From an uncultured Clostridia bacterium (GTDB lineage: Bacteria; Bacillota; Clostridia; Oscillospirales; Ruminococcaceae): a stretch of DNA of 11,314 nt. This document shows positions 1 through 6,446 of this stretch, piece by piece (position 1 is the stretch's first letter; each line of letters starts with the position of its first letter). The position numbers were made by a program, and so were the translations under genes. The notes under the pieces were generated by a model. It was not told where the DNA came from. It made no database searches and was given only the letters and a program-made list of their open reading frames with translations. The stretch lies in the NCBI GenBank assembly GCA_945835425.1, contig CAMAJC010000028.1, forward strand, positions 1 through 11,314, in the 5' to 3' direction.

Positions 1-1
1 C

Positions 2-571
2 TGGAACTTCTACGTATTCTTTACCATGCTGTTCTCCGGCGGTCTGATCCCCTCTTACATGATGTGGACCGGTACCTTCGGCGTAAAAGATACCATCTGG
101 GGTATGCTGCTGCCCAGCTTCCTGATGGGCGCCATGAATGTCTTGCTGGTTCGTACCTACTTTGCGACCTCGATTCCCGACGCGCTGTTTGAAGCAGCGC
201 AGATCGACGGCGCTTCCCAGATCCGCATCTTCATGAATATTGTCCTTCCGCTTGGCAAACCGATCCTCGTCACCGTCGGCACTTTCGCCGCTCTTGGCTA
301 CTGGAACGACTGGACCAACGGTCTGTACTATGTCAATAAGAACACCAACCTTTATGGTATCCAGAACCTGTTGAACACGATCATTTCCAACCTGCAGTTC
401 CTCTCGCAGAACGCCACTGTTGCGGCGAGCGCATCGGAGCAGCTGGCCAAGACGCCGACCACCGGTGTTCAGATGGCGATCGCGTTCGTCGCGATCCTGC
501 CGATCCTGATTCTGTTCCCCTTCCTGCAGAAATACTACTCCAAAGGCATCTCCCTCGGCGCTGTCAAATAA
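2..571 (+). CDS. Carbohydrate ABC transporter permease, LplC/AraQ type (5' partial)
   Basis: This is the C-terminal part of an inner-membrane permease of a binding-protein-dependent sugar importer (MalG/LplC-like). The frame is open to the left edge (codon TGG at 2-4), so the ATG at 26 is internal and the real start lies outside the window. The visible protein begins WNFYVFFTMLFSGGLIPSYM, which is typical of the LplC subgroup, and continues with hydrophobic segments. The EAA coupling loop, which docks on the ATPase, is encoded at about 191-262 (EAAQIDGAS followed by IVLPLGKP). The end, QKYYSKGISLGAVK, is the usual family C-terminus, so the 3' end is intact. The substrate cannot be read from the permease itself. 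The arabinofuranosidase directly downstream suggests arabinose-containing oligosaccharides. The partner permease, binding protein and ATPase are not in the window; in this family the ATPase is often encoded elsewhere (general knowledge). Confidence 0.93.
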   Translation, partial: WNFYVFFTMLFSGGLIPSYMMWTGTFGVKDTIWGMLLPSFLMGAMNVLLVRTYFATSIPDALFEAAQIDGASQIRIFMNIVLPLGKPILVTVGTFAALGYWNDWTNGLYYVNKNTNLYGIQNLLNTIISNLQFLSQNATVAASASEQLAKTPTTGVQMAIAFVAILPILILFPFLQKYYSKGISLGAVK

Positions 572-600
572 TATTCCAGCCCCCGGGTACATTTACAACA

Positions 601-639
601 AACAGGCGGTGGGGCCAGGCTCCGCCGCCTGTTTTCTTT
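601..639 (+). terminator. Intrinsic terminator or attenuator inside the sugar operon
   Basis: The arms AACAGGCGG (601-609) and CCGCCTGTT (625-633) pair perfectly. The stem extends inward by further G-C and G-U pairs to 614/620, leaving a 5-nt loop. The tract TTTTCTTT (632-639) follows. This has the form of a Rho-independent terminator. It sits 30 nt after the permease stop and ends only 16 nt before the next start, with no room for a promoter between. The likely role is partial termination, giving more transporter than enzyme transcript. That role is inferred. Confidence 0.8.
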
Positions 640-655
640 GAAAGGATGACATCTT

Positions 656-2212
656 ATGAAACAGGATACCATCAAAATCACCACCGCGCCTACCGGCACC
701 GTCATCGCACCGGAGCTGCACAGCCAGTTTATCGAGCACCTCGGCTCCTGCATTTACGACGGCATCTGGGTCGGGAAGGACAGCGATATCCCCAATATCG
801 ACGGTTTTCGCAAGGATGTGGTCGAGCCGCTGGCAAAGCTCCAGCCGCCGGTAATCCGCTGGCCGGGCGGATGCTTCGCCGATATGTACCACTGGAAAAA
901 CGGTATCGGGGACAGCCGGCCGGTCACCTACAACGGCAACTTCGGCACCTATAAGACCGAGGACAACTCCTTCGGCACCGATGAGTTTATGGCCTTCTGC
1001 AGGCTGGTCGGCGGAAAACCCTGGCTGAATATCAATATGCTCTCCGGCGACGTCCGGGAAGCGGTGGAATGGTCGGAATACTGCAACCGCAAGGAATCCA
1101 CCGCCCTCTCCGATCTCCGCGCAGCCAACGGCAGCAAAGAGCCCTATAACGTCCAGCTCTGGGGCATCGGCAACGAGGTCTGGGCAGGCGGCGGCAATAT
1201 GACCCCGGAGATGTATGCGCAGCAATACCGGAAATTTGCGTCTGCCATGCCTTCTTTCGTCGAAAAGACGCCTGACGGCATTACGGCCCTTCCCCAGATC
1301 TTTATCCTCTCCGGCCCGGACGGCAACAAACCGAAAGAACGGGTCAAATGGACCAAAGACCTGTTTGCTTCCCTCGCCCAGTACCGCCAGCCGAAACTGG
1401 ACGCCATCGACCTGCATTTCTACAACTGGAATGTCGGCAAAAACGCCGACGATGCCGACGACTTCACCGAGGAAGGCTGGTACCGGGTCGTGAAAAACTG
1501 CCTCGAAATCAGAGACGTCATCGACGAGCAGTATGAGCTGGTGCAGCAGGGAATCGCCGCTTTCCCCGAATCGGAGGACACAAACTTCCCCTCTCCGGTT
1601 CATAAATGCGACCTCTATATCGGCGAATGGGGCAACTGGCACCAGAGCGCCTTCTTTGCAAAAGACGCCCTCTGGCAGCAGTGCTCGATGCGCGACGCGG
1701 TCACCAGCGCCCTGACGCTCGATATCTTCCACCATGAGGCAGAGAAACTCAAACTGGCCTGCTGCGCCCAGACGGTCAATGTCCTGGGTTCCCTCTTCCT
1801 GACGGAGGGAGACAAGACCATCCTGACCCCCAACTACTATGTCTATGAGATGTATATGGTGCACAGAGGCGCACAGCTGCTCGCCGACGAGGTGGAGACC
1901 GCTGAGGCCGCCGAAGGGCTGCCCGCTGTCATGACCCTTGCGTCCCGGAAAGAGGACGTCATCAGCGTCAATATCGTCTGCACCGACTATTCGGCGGAGC
2001 ATGAAGTGCTGCTGACCTTCGATGAAAACGTCTTCTGCAACGGCGGCGAAACCCTCCACGCCGACAAGCCGACCGACTGCAACACCGCCCAGGAACCGGA
2101 AAAGGTCAAACCGGCTGTCAATACGACCGCCCGGCTTACGGACAAAGGCTGGGTCGTCCGCGTCCCGGCGGCATCGGTCAATGTGTTCCACTTCCAGATT
2201 GCCAACCACTGA
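656..2212 (+). CDS. abfA: GH51 alpha-L-arabinofuranosidase
   Basis: This 518-aa protein has the usual GH51 length and probably removes terminal alpha-L-arabinofuranosyl groups from arabinoxylan or arabinan oligosaccharides. The N-terminal barrel contains RWPGGCFADMYHWKNGIG (about residues 68-85). The GNE motif gives E174 as the acid/base, and YIGEWGNWH gives E324 as the nucleophile; both carboxylates are present. About residues 390-518 form the C-terminal beta-sandwich. No signal peptide is visible, so it should act in the cytoplasm on imported oligosaccharides, which fits the sugar permease upstream. AAAGGA at 641-646, 9 nt before the ATG, supports this start. It probably shares the transcript of the permease but lies beyond an intrinsic terminator. 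The family assignment is secure. Specificity between arabinan, arabinoxylan and arabinogalactan fragments cannot be read from the sequence. Confidence 0.95.
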   Translation: MKQDTIKITTAPTGTVIAPELHSQFIEHLGSCIYDGIWVGKDSDIPNIDGFRKDVVEPLAKLQPPVIRWPGGCFADMYHWKNGIGDSRPVTYNGNFGTYKTEDNSFGTDEFMAFCRLVGGKPWLNINMLSGDVREAVEWSEYCNRKESTALSDLRAANGSKEPYNVQLWGIGNEVWAGGGNMTPEMYAQQYRKFASAMPSFVEKTPDGITALPQIFILSGPDGNKPKERVKWTKDLFASLAQYRQPKLDAIDLHFYNWNVGKNADDADDFTEEGWYRVVKNCLEIRDVIDEQYELVQQGIAAFPESEDTNFPSPVHKCDLYIGEWGNWHQSAFFAKDALWQQCSMRDAVTSALTLDIFHHEAEKLKLACCAQTVNVLGSLFLTEGDKTILTPNYYVYEMYMVHRGAQLLADEVETAEAAEGLPAVMTLASRKEDVISVNIVCTDYSAEHEVLLTFDENVFCNGGETLHADKPTDCNTAQEPEKVKPAVNTTARLTDKGWVVRVPAASVNVFHFQIANH

Positions 2213-2254
2213 ATAAAAAAAATATCATTTCATAATAGAAAGGAAGATTCCCCT

Positions 2255-3202
2255 ATGTTTGAACAGAACTATATGTTCCAGGTCCCTGACAACAAAAAAA
2301 TCCGCGTCATCGTCCATGCCGACGCTAAAAACGAGGCAGACGACCAGTTCGCTATCTGCCACCATCTGATGAGCCCGCGGGAAATGATCGTCGGCCTTGT
2401 AGCCGGGCATTTTGAAAAGAACCCGCGCAAATATGAAGAGATGTACCCCGAAGGCGGCACCGCCCACGCTTCTTTCCTGGAGATCGAAAAGGTCGTCGAC
2501 CTGATGGGCCTGACCGGACAGGTCAGAATCGCCGAAGGCTCCGCCCATTCGATGCCCGATGAAAAGACTCCGATGCCCTCTGCCGGCGCGCAGCTGATCA
2601 TCGACGAGGCCATGAAGGACGATCCGCACGAGCTGTATGTCGTCTGTCAGGGAACGCTGACCGACGTCGCGTCGGCGATCCTGATGGAGCCGCGGATTCA
2701 GGAGAGAATGACCGTCGTCTGGATCGGCGGCGGCATCTACCCGGTCGGCGGTCAGGAGTTTAACCTGATGATGGACATCAATGCGGCAAACGTCGTCTTC
2801 TCCTCCAAGGTTGCCCTCTGGCAGGTGCCGATGGACGTTTACAAGCAGGTCGCCGTTTCTCTGGCGGAGCTGCAGGTCAATGTCGAGCCCTACGGCAAAA
2901 TCGGCCACTATCTCGTCCAGCAGATGGTCGACTTCAACAACGAGTTCTCCTTCTTCCAGCGCTGGCCCCACGGCGAAAGCTGGGGTCTGGGCGATCAGGG
3001 CACCGTCACCGTCCTGCTGGAAGAATACGAGCGGTTCAACTGGAACTGGGTCCCGGCGCCCCGGTTCGACCCCCGCAGCATGAACTATATCCATAACCAG
3101 AATAACCGCCCGATCCGCGTTTATCACACCCTCGATTCCCGCATGACCCTCGGCGACTTCTATGCCAAGCTGAAGCTGAACTTTCCCGAAAGAGACAGCT
3201 AA
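2255..3202 (+). CDS. Nucleoside hydrolase superfamily protein (divergent metal motif)
   Basis: This 315-aa protein matches the inosine/uridine-preferring nucleoside hydrolase fold. Family enzymes cleave N-glycosidic bonds of ribosides using a calcium ion held by an N-terminal Asp cluster. Here the cluster reads HADAKNEADDQFA (residues 21-33). The first Asp of the standard DxDxxxDD is His21, and the loop before the final pair D29-D30 is two residues longer. Other family landmarks are present: QGTLTDVA (132-139) in place of GPLTNVA, EFNLMMDINAA (168-178), and a C-terminal Asp at about 247 in GLGDQGTV. AAAGGA lies about 10 nt before the ATG, and the gene starts 42 nt after the arabinofuranosidase, so the two are probably cotranscribed. 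In this operon it may act on a glycoside related to arabinose or ribose rather than on salvage nucleosides. That is inference; the substrate is unknown. No signal peptide is seen. Confidence 0.82.
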   Translation: MFEQNYMFQVPDNKKIRVIVHADAKNEADDQFAICHHLMSPREMIVGLVAGHFEKNPRKYEEMYPEGGTAHASFLEIEKVVDLMGLTGQVRIAEGSAHSMPDEKTPMPSAGAQLIIDEAMKDDPHELYVVCQGTLTDVASAILMEPRIQERMTVVWIGGGIYPVGGQEFNLMMDINAANVVFSSKVALWQVPMDVYKQVAVSLAELQVNVEPYGKIGHYLVQQMVDFNNEFSFFQRWPHGESWGLGDQGTVTVLLEEYERFNWNWVPAPRFDPRSMNYIHNQNNRPIRVYHTLDSRMTLGDFYAKLKLNFPERDS

Positions 3203-3304
3203 GGAACCTCTTGATTAAATGCTTTTTTCCCGCCGAAGGCGGGGAAAAAGCTGCACAAATACGTTCCCGAAAAGGAACAAAATCGAATAAATCAGAGCTT
3301 CCCT
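3201..3304. repeat. MITE-like or structured intergenic element with imperfect terminal inverted repeats
   Basis: The ends 3201-3220 (AAGGAACCTCTTGATTAAAT) and 3286-3304 are imperfect inverted repeats: about 15 of 19 positions match with a one-base gap. Between them lie a 14-bp hairpin (3221-3234 with 3238-3251, 3-nt loop, one G-U pair) and a smaller GTTCC/GGAAC hairpin (3263-3267 with 3274-3278). Each end abuts a TA dinucleotide (3200-3201 and 3304-3305), as a TA target duplication would give. The left end lies within the TAA stop of the preceding gene. It could be a small non-autonomous mobile element or a folded 3' UTR; one window cannot decide between them. Confidence 0.5.
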
Positions 3305-3321
3305 AAATAGTCTGCATGATT

Positions 3322-3364
3322 ATAAATCCTCTCTGGAGACTCTGGAGAGGATTTATTTTGTTTT
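3322..3364 (+). terminator. Intrinsic terminator of the sugar operon
   Basis: The arms ATAAATCCTCTC (3322-3333) and GAGAGGATTTAT (3345-3356) form a 12-bp perfect stem, extended inward by weaker pairs. It is followed by TTTTGTTTT (3356-3364). The structure ends the transcript of the arabinofuranosidase and nucleoside-hydrolase-like genes. It now lies about 120 nt after the last stop codon because of the structured element in between. Confidence 0.88.
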
Positions 3365-3399
3365 ATAAACCAAATATGTCATTGTTCAGATTTGATTTC

Positions 3400-3428
3400 T
3401 TGACGAAATGTGCGGCCGGTTGTATACT
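3400..3428 (+). promoter_or_regulatory. Sigma-A-type promoter of the L,D-transpeptidase gene
   Basis: The -35 box is TTGACG (3400-3405), the spacer is exactly 17 nt, and the -10 box is TATACT (3423-3428). Transcription should begin near 3435 and give a leader of about 64 nt. The element follows the previous terminator directly, so the downstream gene is an independent unit. No operator-like repeat overlaps it, which suggests fairly constant expression. Confidence 0.85.
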
Positions 3429-3498
3429 GGCTATGGATGTGTTTGGGCGAAAACCCATGATATATATTTGCGCATAAACAGAAAGGAATGACCATATT

Positions 3499-4503
3499 AT
3501 GGCACAGAGAAAGAGAAGACGGAGAAGGAAGTTCCGAAAGGAGTTTTTGATATTGGTGTGGTCGGTCGCGGCTCTGTTGATTTTGATCCCGCTGATTGTA
3601 CATTTCGCAAAATCCGGGAAAGATAAACCGGCCGAAAACCCGGTTTCCCAGACCGAGTCCCTGCCCGTAAGCGGGGGAAGCAGCGCCTCACAGCCGGAAA
3701 GCAGCACGGTTTCGGAGGAAAGCGCCTCTGCACCGGAGAGCAGTGACGCTGATACAGCCGGTCCTGCCGTTCCGGAAGATTACGTCGACCCGGTGACCCA
3801 GCTGGCGGCACAGCAGCTGGAAGACGGCCGGAAAGCCATCGCGTCCATAACGGAAAAGGTTTCGCAGATGCAGACCGAGGCCGAGTTCTCCATCGAAGCG
3901 GTGGATGGGCTGCCCTATCTGGTCGCGGTCAACCGGGCGGCGAACTGTGTGACCGTCTACACGGCCGATGAAAACGGGCAGTACACCCAGCCCTATCTGG
4001 CCATGGTATGCAGCACCGGCGGCGACGGCACTCCGCTCGGCGTCTGGAAGCTCCCGACCCAGGAGGAGTCCACCCGGTACGGCGTCCGCGACCTCTGGCA
4101 TCTGATGGACGGCAACGTCTACGGCCAGTATACCACCCGCATCACCCCCAAAGACGGCATCCTCTTCCATTCGGTCCCCTACTTTACCAACGGTGACAAG
4201 GGATCGCTGGAATACGAGGAGTTCAATAAGCTGGGTGAAACGGCGAGCCTGGGCTGCGTCCGGCTGGCGGCGGTCGATTCCAAGTGGGTCTTCGACAACT
4301 GCCCGTACGGCACGACGGTCGTGATCTATGACGATGCCGAAAATCCCGGCCCTCTCGGCAAGCCGGAAACGATCAAAATCGACGTGAACAACGAAGAACT
4401 CCGCGGTTGGGACCCCACCGACCCGGACAAGGATAATCCCTGGGGCGATACCTATAAATCCGGCACGGCGGTTTATGCTGTCGGTGCTGAAAAATTGACA
4501 TAA
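3499..4503 (+). CDS. Membrane-anchored L,D-transpeptidase (YkuD domain)
   Basis: This 334-aa enzyme probably makes or edits 3-3 cross-links in peptidoglycan outside the cytoplasmic membrane. The very basic start (MAQRKRRRRRKFRK) precedes one membrane segment (about 15-36), so the rest should be outside. A Ser/Glu/Pro-rich, low-complexity linker (about 42-95) spans the wall space. A short helical stretch (about 98-130) leads to the YkuD domain (about 138-277). The catalytic motif is present: H224 in FHSVPYF, then S250-L-G-C253-V-R255, with C253 as nucleophile. The family's usual second residue, His, is Leu here, a change I believe is common in Clostridia. A 55-residue tail, rich in Asp and Pro, follows. 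AAAGGA at 3482-3487 supports the ATG. It has its own promoter and terminator. Some YkuD proteins also attach proteins or modify wall peptides, so cross-linking is likely but not proved. Confidence 0.93.
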   Translation: MAQRKRRRRRKFRKEFLILVWSVAALLILIPLIVHFAKSGKDKPAENPVSQTESLPVSGGSSASQPESSTVSEESASAPESSDADTAGPAVPEDYVDPVTQLAAQQLEDGRKAIASITEKVSQMQTEAEFSIEAVDGLPYLVAVNRAANCVTVYTADENGQYTQPYLAMVCSTGGDGTPLGVWKLPTQEESTRYGVRDLWHLMDGNVYGQYTTRITPKDGILFHSVPYFTNGDKGSLEYEEFNKLGETASLGCVRLAAVDSKWVFDNCPYGTTVVIYDDAENPGPLGKPETIKIDVNNEELRGWDPTDPDKDNPWGDTYKSGTAVYAVGAEKLT

Positions 4504-4505
4504 GG

Positions 4506-4538
4506 AAAGCCTGTGTACGAGTGGTGCACAGGCTTTTT
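4506..4538 (+). terminator. Intrinsic terminator after the L,D-transpeptidase
   Basis: The arms AAAGCCTGTG (4506-4515) and CACAGGCTTT (4527-4536) pair perfectly and extend inward by three more pairs, leaving a 5-nt loop. The T-run TTTTT (4534-4538) follows. The hairpin starts two bases after the stop codon, so it ends the monocistronic transcript cleanly. Confidence 0.92.
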
Positions 4539-4568
4539 CATTGTTTACAGGCCGTTCATCTCCGCCGA

Positions 4569-4597
4569 TTGACAGAATTCGACCGCTGTGGTATACT
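4569..4597 (+). promoter_or_regulatory. Sigma-A-type promoter of the amidase gene
   Basis: The -35 box is a perfect TTGACA (4569-4574), the spacer is exactly 17 nt, and the -10 box is TATACT (4592-4597). Transcription should start near 4604, giving a leader of about 44 nt. The layout copies that of the promoter in front of the L,D-transpeptidase, including the same -10 hexamer. Confidence 0.88.
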
Positions 4598-4647
4598 GTC
4601 ACTGTATTATTGTGGATAGTACAGTTTGAAAAAAGGGACGGAATGTT

Positions 4648-5454
4648 ATGCAGCGGAGACCATACAGAAAAAGACGCGGAAGAGGCTGTCTGCCGGTTAT
4701 TATAGGCATTATTGCCGTCATTGCGGGAACTTTTCTGCTTTCCCGGCTGGTGACAGGCGTCCTGTCTGAGGATATTTTGCAAAGGCTCCCGGGTGCAGGC
4801 GCAATTACGCGGCTTTTTTCCGATGATTTTGTAGTCGCCATCGATGCGGGGCACGGCGGCAATGACCCGGGTGCAGAGGGCGTCATCCGGGAAGCGGATA
4901 TGACCGCACGGACGGCAGAGGCGCTGTATGCCCTGCTCGATGCGGACGAGCGCTTCACGCCGGTCTACTGCCACCCTTTGGACGAGGGAGCAAACGTCCT
5001 CGACCGCTGCAAGGCGGCTTCCCGCGCCGGAGCAGACCTGCTGCTCAGCATCCACGGAAACTCTGACCCCGGCGGGAGTGGACATGGGTTTGAGTGCTAT
5101 CCTGCGCCGCCCGGTCGGACGTACCATGCGGACAGCCTTTATTTTGCTCAGCTGCTCACCGCGCAGATCGCGTCGACCGGCATCAACATCCGCGGCGATA
5201 ACGGCGTGCGCTATGCTTATTATATCGACGATGTGAACAAGGTCATTGTCGAGTCAACGGATGAAAGCGTGCGCAGCGACGGCTCCTTCGGCATCGTCGA
5301 CCACGCGGGCTGCCCGTCGGTGCTGGTGGAGCAGTGCTTCGTGACAAACAGCGAAGACGCGGCGCTTTTGGGCGGCGAAGAAGGCTGTAAGCTGGCGGCA
5401 GAGGCGTATTATCAGGCGATCTGCGAATATTATGCGGCGAAAAATCCGGAATAA
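4648..5454 (+). CDS. N-acetylmuramoyl-L-alanine amidase (Amidase_3), membrane-anchored
   Basis: This 268-aa zinc amidase should cut the bond between N-acetylmuramic acid and L-Ala in peptidoglycan. A basic N-terminus (MQRRPYRKRRGRG) is followed by one membrane segment (about 15-37) with no clear cleavage site, so it is likely an anchored outside-facing enzyme. The Amidase_3 domain spans about 61-262. Zinc ligands are visible as H69 in DAGHGGNDPGA, E82 in IREADMT, and H136 in SIHGNSD; E228 in LVEQCFVTN is the likely catalytic Glu. The size and single domain resemble CwlD, but no sporulation context is visible, so I do not assign that name. A purine-rich site around AGGG (4634-4637) precedes the ATG at the right distance. 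It has its own strong promoter and terminator and stands beside another wall enzyme, which suggests a wall-maintenance pair. Confidence 0.93.
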   Translation: MQRRPYRKRRGRGCLPVIIGIIAVIAGTFLLSRLVTGVLSEDILQRLPGAGAITRLFSDDFVVAIDAGHGGNDPGAEGVIREADMTARTAEALYALLDADERFTPVYCHPLDEGANVLDRCKAASRAGADLLLSIHGNSDPGGSGHGFECYPAPPGRTYHADSLYFAQLLTAQIASTGINIRGDNGVRYAYYIDDVNKVIVESTDESVRSDGSFGIVDHAGCPSVLVEQCFVTNSEDAALLGGEEGCKLAAEAYYQAICEYYAAKNPE

Positions 5455-5463
5455 AGAGAATAA

Positions 5464-5500
5464 AAGGCCAACCGGCGAACCGGCTGGCCTTATTTTTATT
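5464..5500. terminator. Bidirectional terminator between convergent genes
   Basis: The arms AAGGCCAACCGG (5464-5475) and CCGGCTGGCCTT (5480-5491) pair with one A-C mismatch. The loop is CGAA on the + strand and TTCG on the - strand. On the + strand the tail is ATTTTTATT; on the - strand the tail is TTTATTCTC (a T-rich tail interrupted by A and C). It lies 9 nt after the amidase stop and 4 nt after the stop of the last ABC gene on the - strand, so it can serve both. Confidence 0.88.
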
Positions 5501-6446
5501 CTCCGGGACTGATGACGATCTTTCCGTCCTCCAGCTGCACTTTCACCTTGCTGCGGCCTTCGATGCCGAGAGCGTCGAGGTACTCCCGCGGAAGCTGGAT
5601 ACGGCCGGAGCGGTCAAGGACCGTCAGCTCTTCGACCTCACGCTGGGGCTGCGCAGTCCCCTCCTGTTCATCCGTTGCAAAGCCCTCCAGATGGGAAAGA
5701 TCCTCGGCCGTATTGCGGCGGATAAACTCCGAACTGGTGCGGCCGTCACGAATCATGACCGCACGGTCGACAAAGGAGGACACCAACCGGTCGTGGGTGA
5801 CAATGACGATGGTGATGCCGAGCGTCCGGTTTAACTGCCGGAACAGGTTCAAAATATCGACCGTGGTTTTGGAGTCCACTGCGCCGGTCGGCTCGTCGCA
5901 GAGCAGGAGCTTCGGATTATTGGCCAGGGCGATGGCAATGGCGATCCGCTGCTGCTCACCGCCTGACAGCTCGCTGAGACGGCTTTTGGCCTTATGGCCT
6001 AAACCGACCAGGGAGAGGAGAATCTGTGCCCGCTGCGGGGCTGTGGACGGGCTGACGGGATTGCCGTCCGGCCCGGGCAGCGGCGGCATATCGGCCACCT
6101 TCATGCCGCCCATCCGCATCGGCAGTTCGATATTCTCCTGCGCCGTCAGGTACGGGATCAGGTTGCGGGCAGAGTTCTGCCACATAAACCCGACCGTCTC
6201 CCGCTTATAGGCCATCATCTCTTTCGGACTCATTTTCAAAAGGTTTTTGCCGTCGACATAAAGGCTCCCGGCGCTGGGCGTGTCCAGGCCGCCCAACATA
6301 TTGAGCAGGGTGGATTTGCCGGAACCGGAGTTGCCGATGATCGCCATCAGCTCCCCGTCCTCGACGGTTAAGTCCAGTCCCTGCAGGGCGACAACCTCGA
6401 TATCGCCGGTCTTATAGATTTTCATCAGGTTTTCAGCGACGATCAC
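5496..6446 (-). CDS. ABC transporter ATPase with C-terminal AbrB/SpoVT-like domain
   Basis: This 316-aa protein is a LolD/MacB-type ATPase with an unusual tail. The ATPase core has Walker A GNSGSGKST (38-46), Q-loop Q90, signature LSGGEQQR (160-167), Walker B with D184-E185 and switch His218. All catalytic residues are present, so it should hydrolyse ATP. A Pro/Gly-rich insertion (about 115-138) lies in the helical domain and has no counterpart in its partner ATPase. After a polar linker (about 240-272), residues 275-313 (VLDRSGRIQLPREYL, then ALGIEGRSKVKVQLEDG) match the AbrB/SpoVT swapped-hairpin pattern, normally a dimeric DNA-binding fold. The start is GTG, overlapping the previous stop as GTGA; a strong AAGGAGGGG site at 6454-6462 supports it over the ATG at 6425. 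It is the last gene of the operon and should power the FtsX permease. The role of the tail is unknown: dimerisation or regulation are both possible. Confidence 0.92.
   Translation of the reverse strand: MIVAENLMKIYKTGDIEVVALQGLDLTVEDGELMAIIGNSGSGKSTLLNMLGGLDTPSAGSLYVDGKNLLKMSPKEMMAYKRETVGFMWQNSARNLIPYLTAQENIELPMRMGGMKVADMPPLPGPDGNPVSPSTAPQRAQILLSLVGLGHKAKSRLSELSGGEQQRIAIAIALANNPKLLLCDEPTGAVDSKTTVDILNLFRQLNRTLGITIVIVTHDRLVSSFVDRAVMIRDGRTSSEFIRRNTAEDLSHLEGFATDEQEGTAQPQREVEELTVLDRSGRIQLPREYLDALGIEGRSKVKVQLEDGKIVISPGE

Noticed and set aside
593..2209. Long open frame of 538 codons on the - strand opposite the arabinofuranosidase gene
   Set aside because: It lies entirely antisense to a gene with clear catalytic motifs. 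GC-rich third positions make such opposite-strand frames stay open. Its translation shows no domain, and its start has no convincing ribosome site.
2225..3127. 300-codon open frame on the - strand opposite the nucleoside-hydrolase-like gene
   Set aside because: Same antisense effect. The + strand product has family motifs, while this one shows only a repetitive Asp/His/Val-rich composition typical of shadow frames.
3221..3251. 14-bp hairpin after the nucleoside-hydrolase-like gene as an intrinsic terminator
   Set aside because: The T-run is in the 5' arm and the A-run in the 3' arm on both strands, so no U-tract follows the stem. The real terminator is at 3322-3364.
3444..3457. Small TGGG/CCCA inverted repeat in the L,D-transpeptidase leader
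   Set aside because: Only 4 bp with a 6-nt loop, too weak to separate from chance.
3688..5127. 479-codon open frame on the - strand across both wall genes
   Set aside because: It runs through an intrinsic terminator and a near-perfect promoter of the + strand genes and is antisense to two recognisable enzymes.
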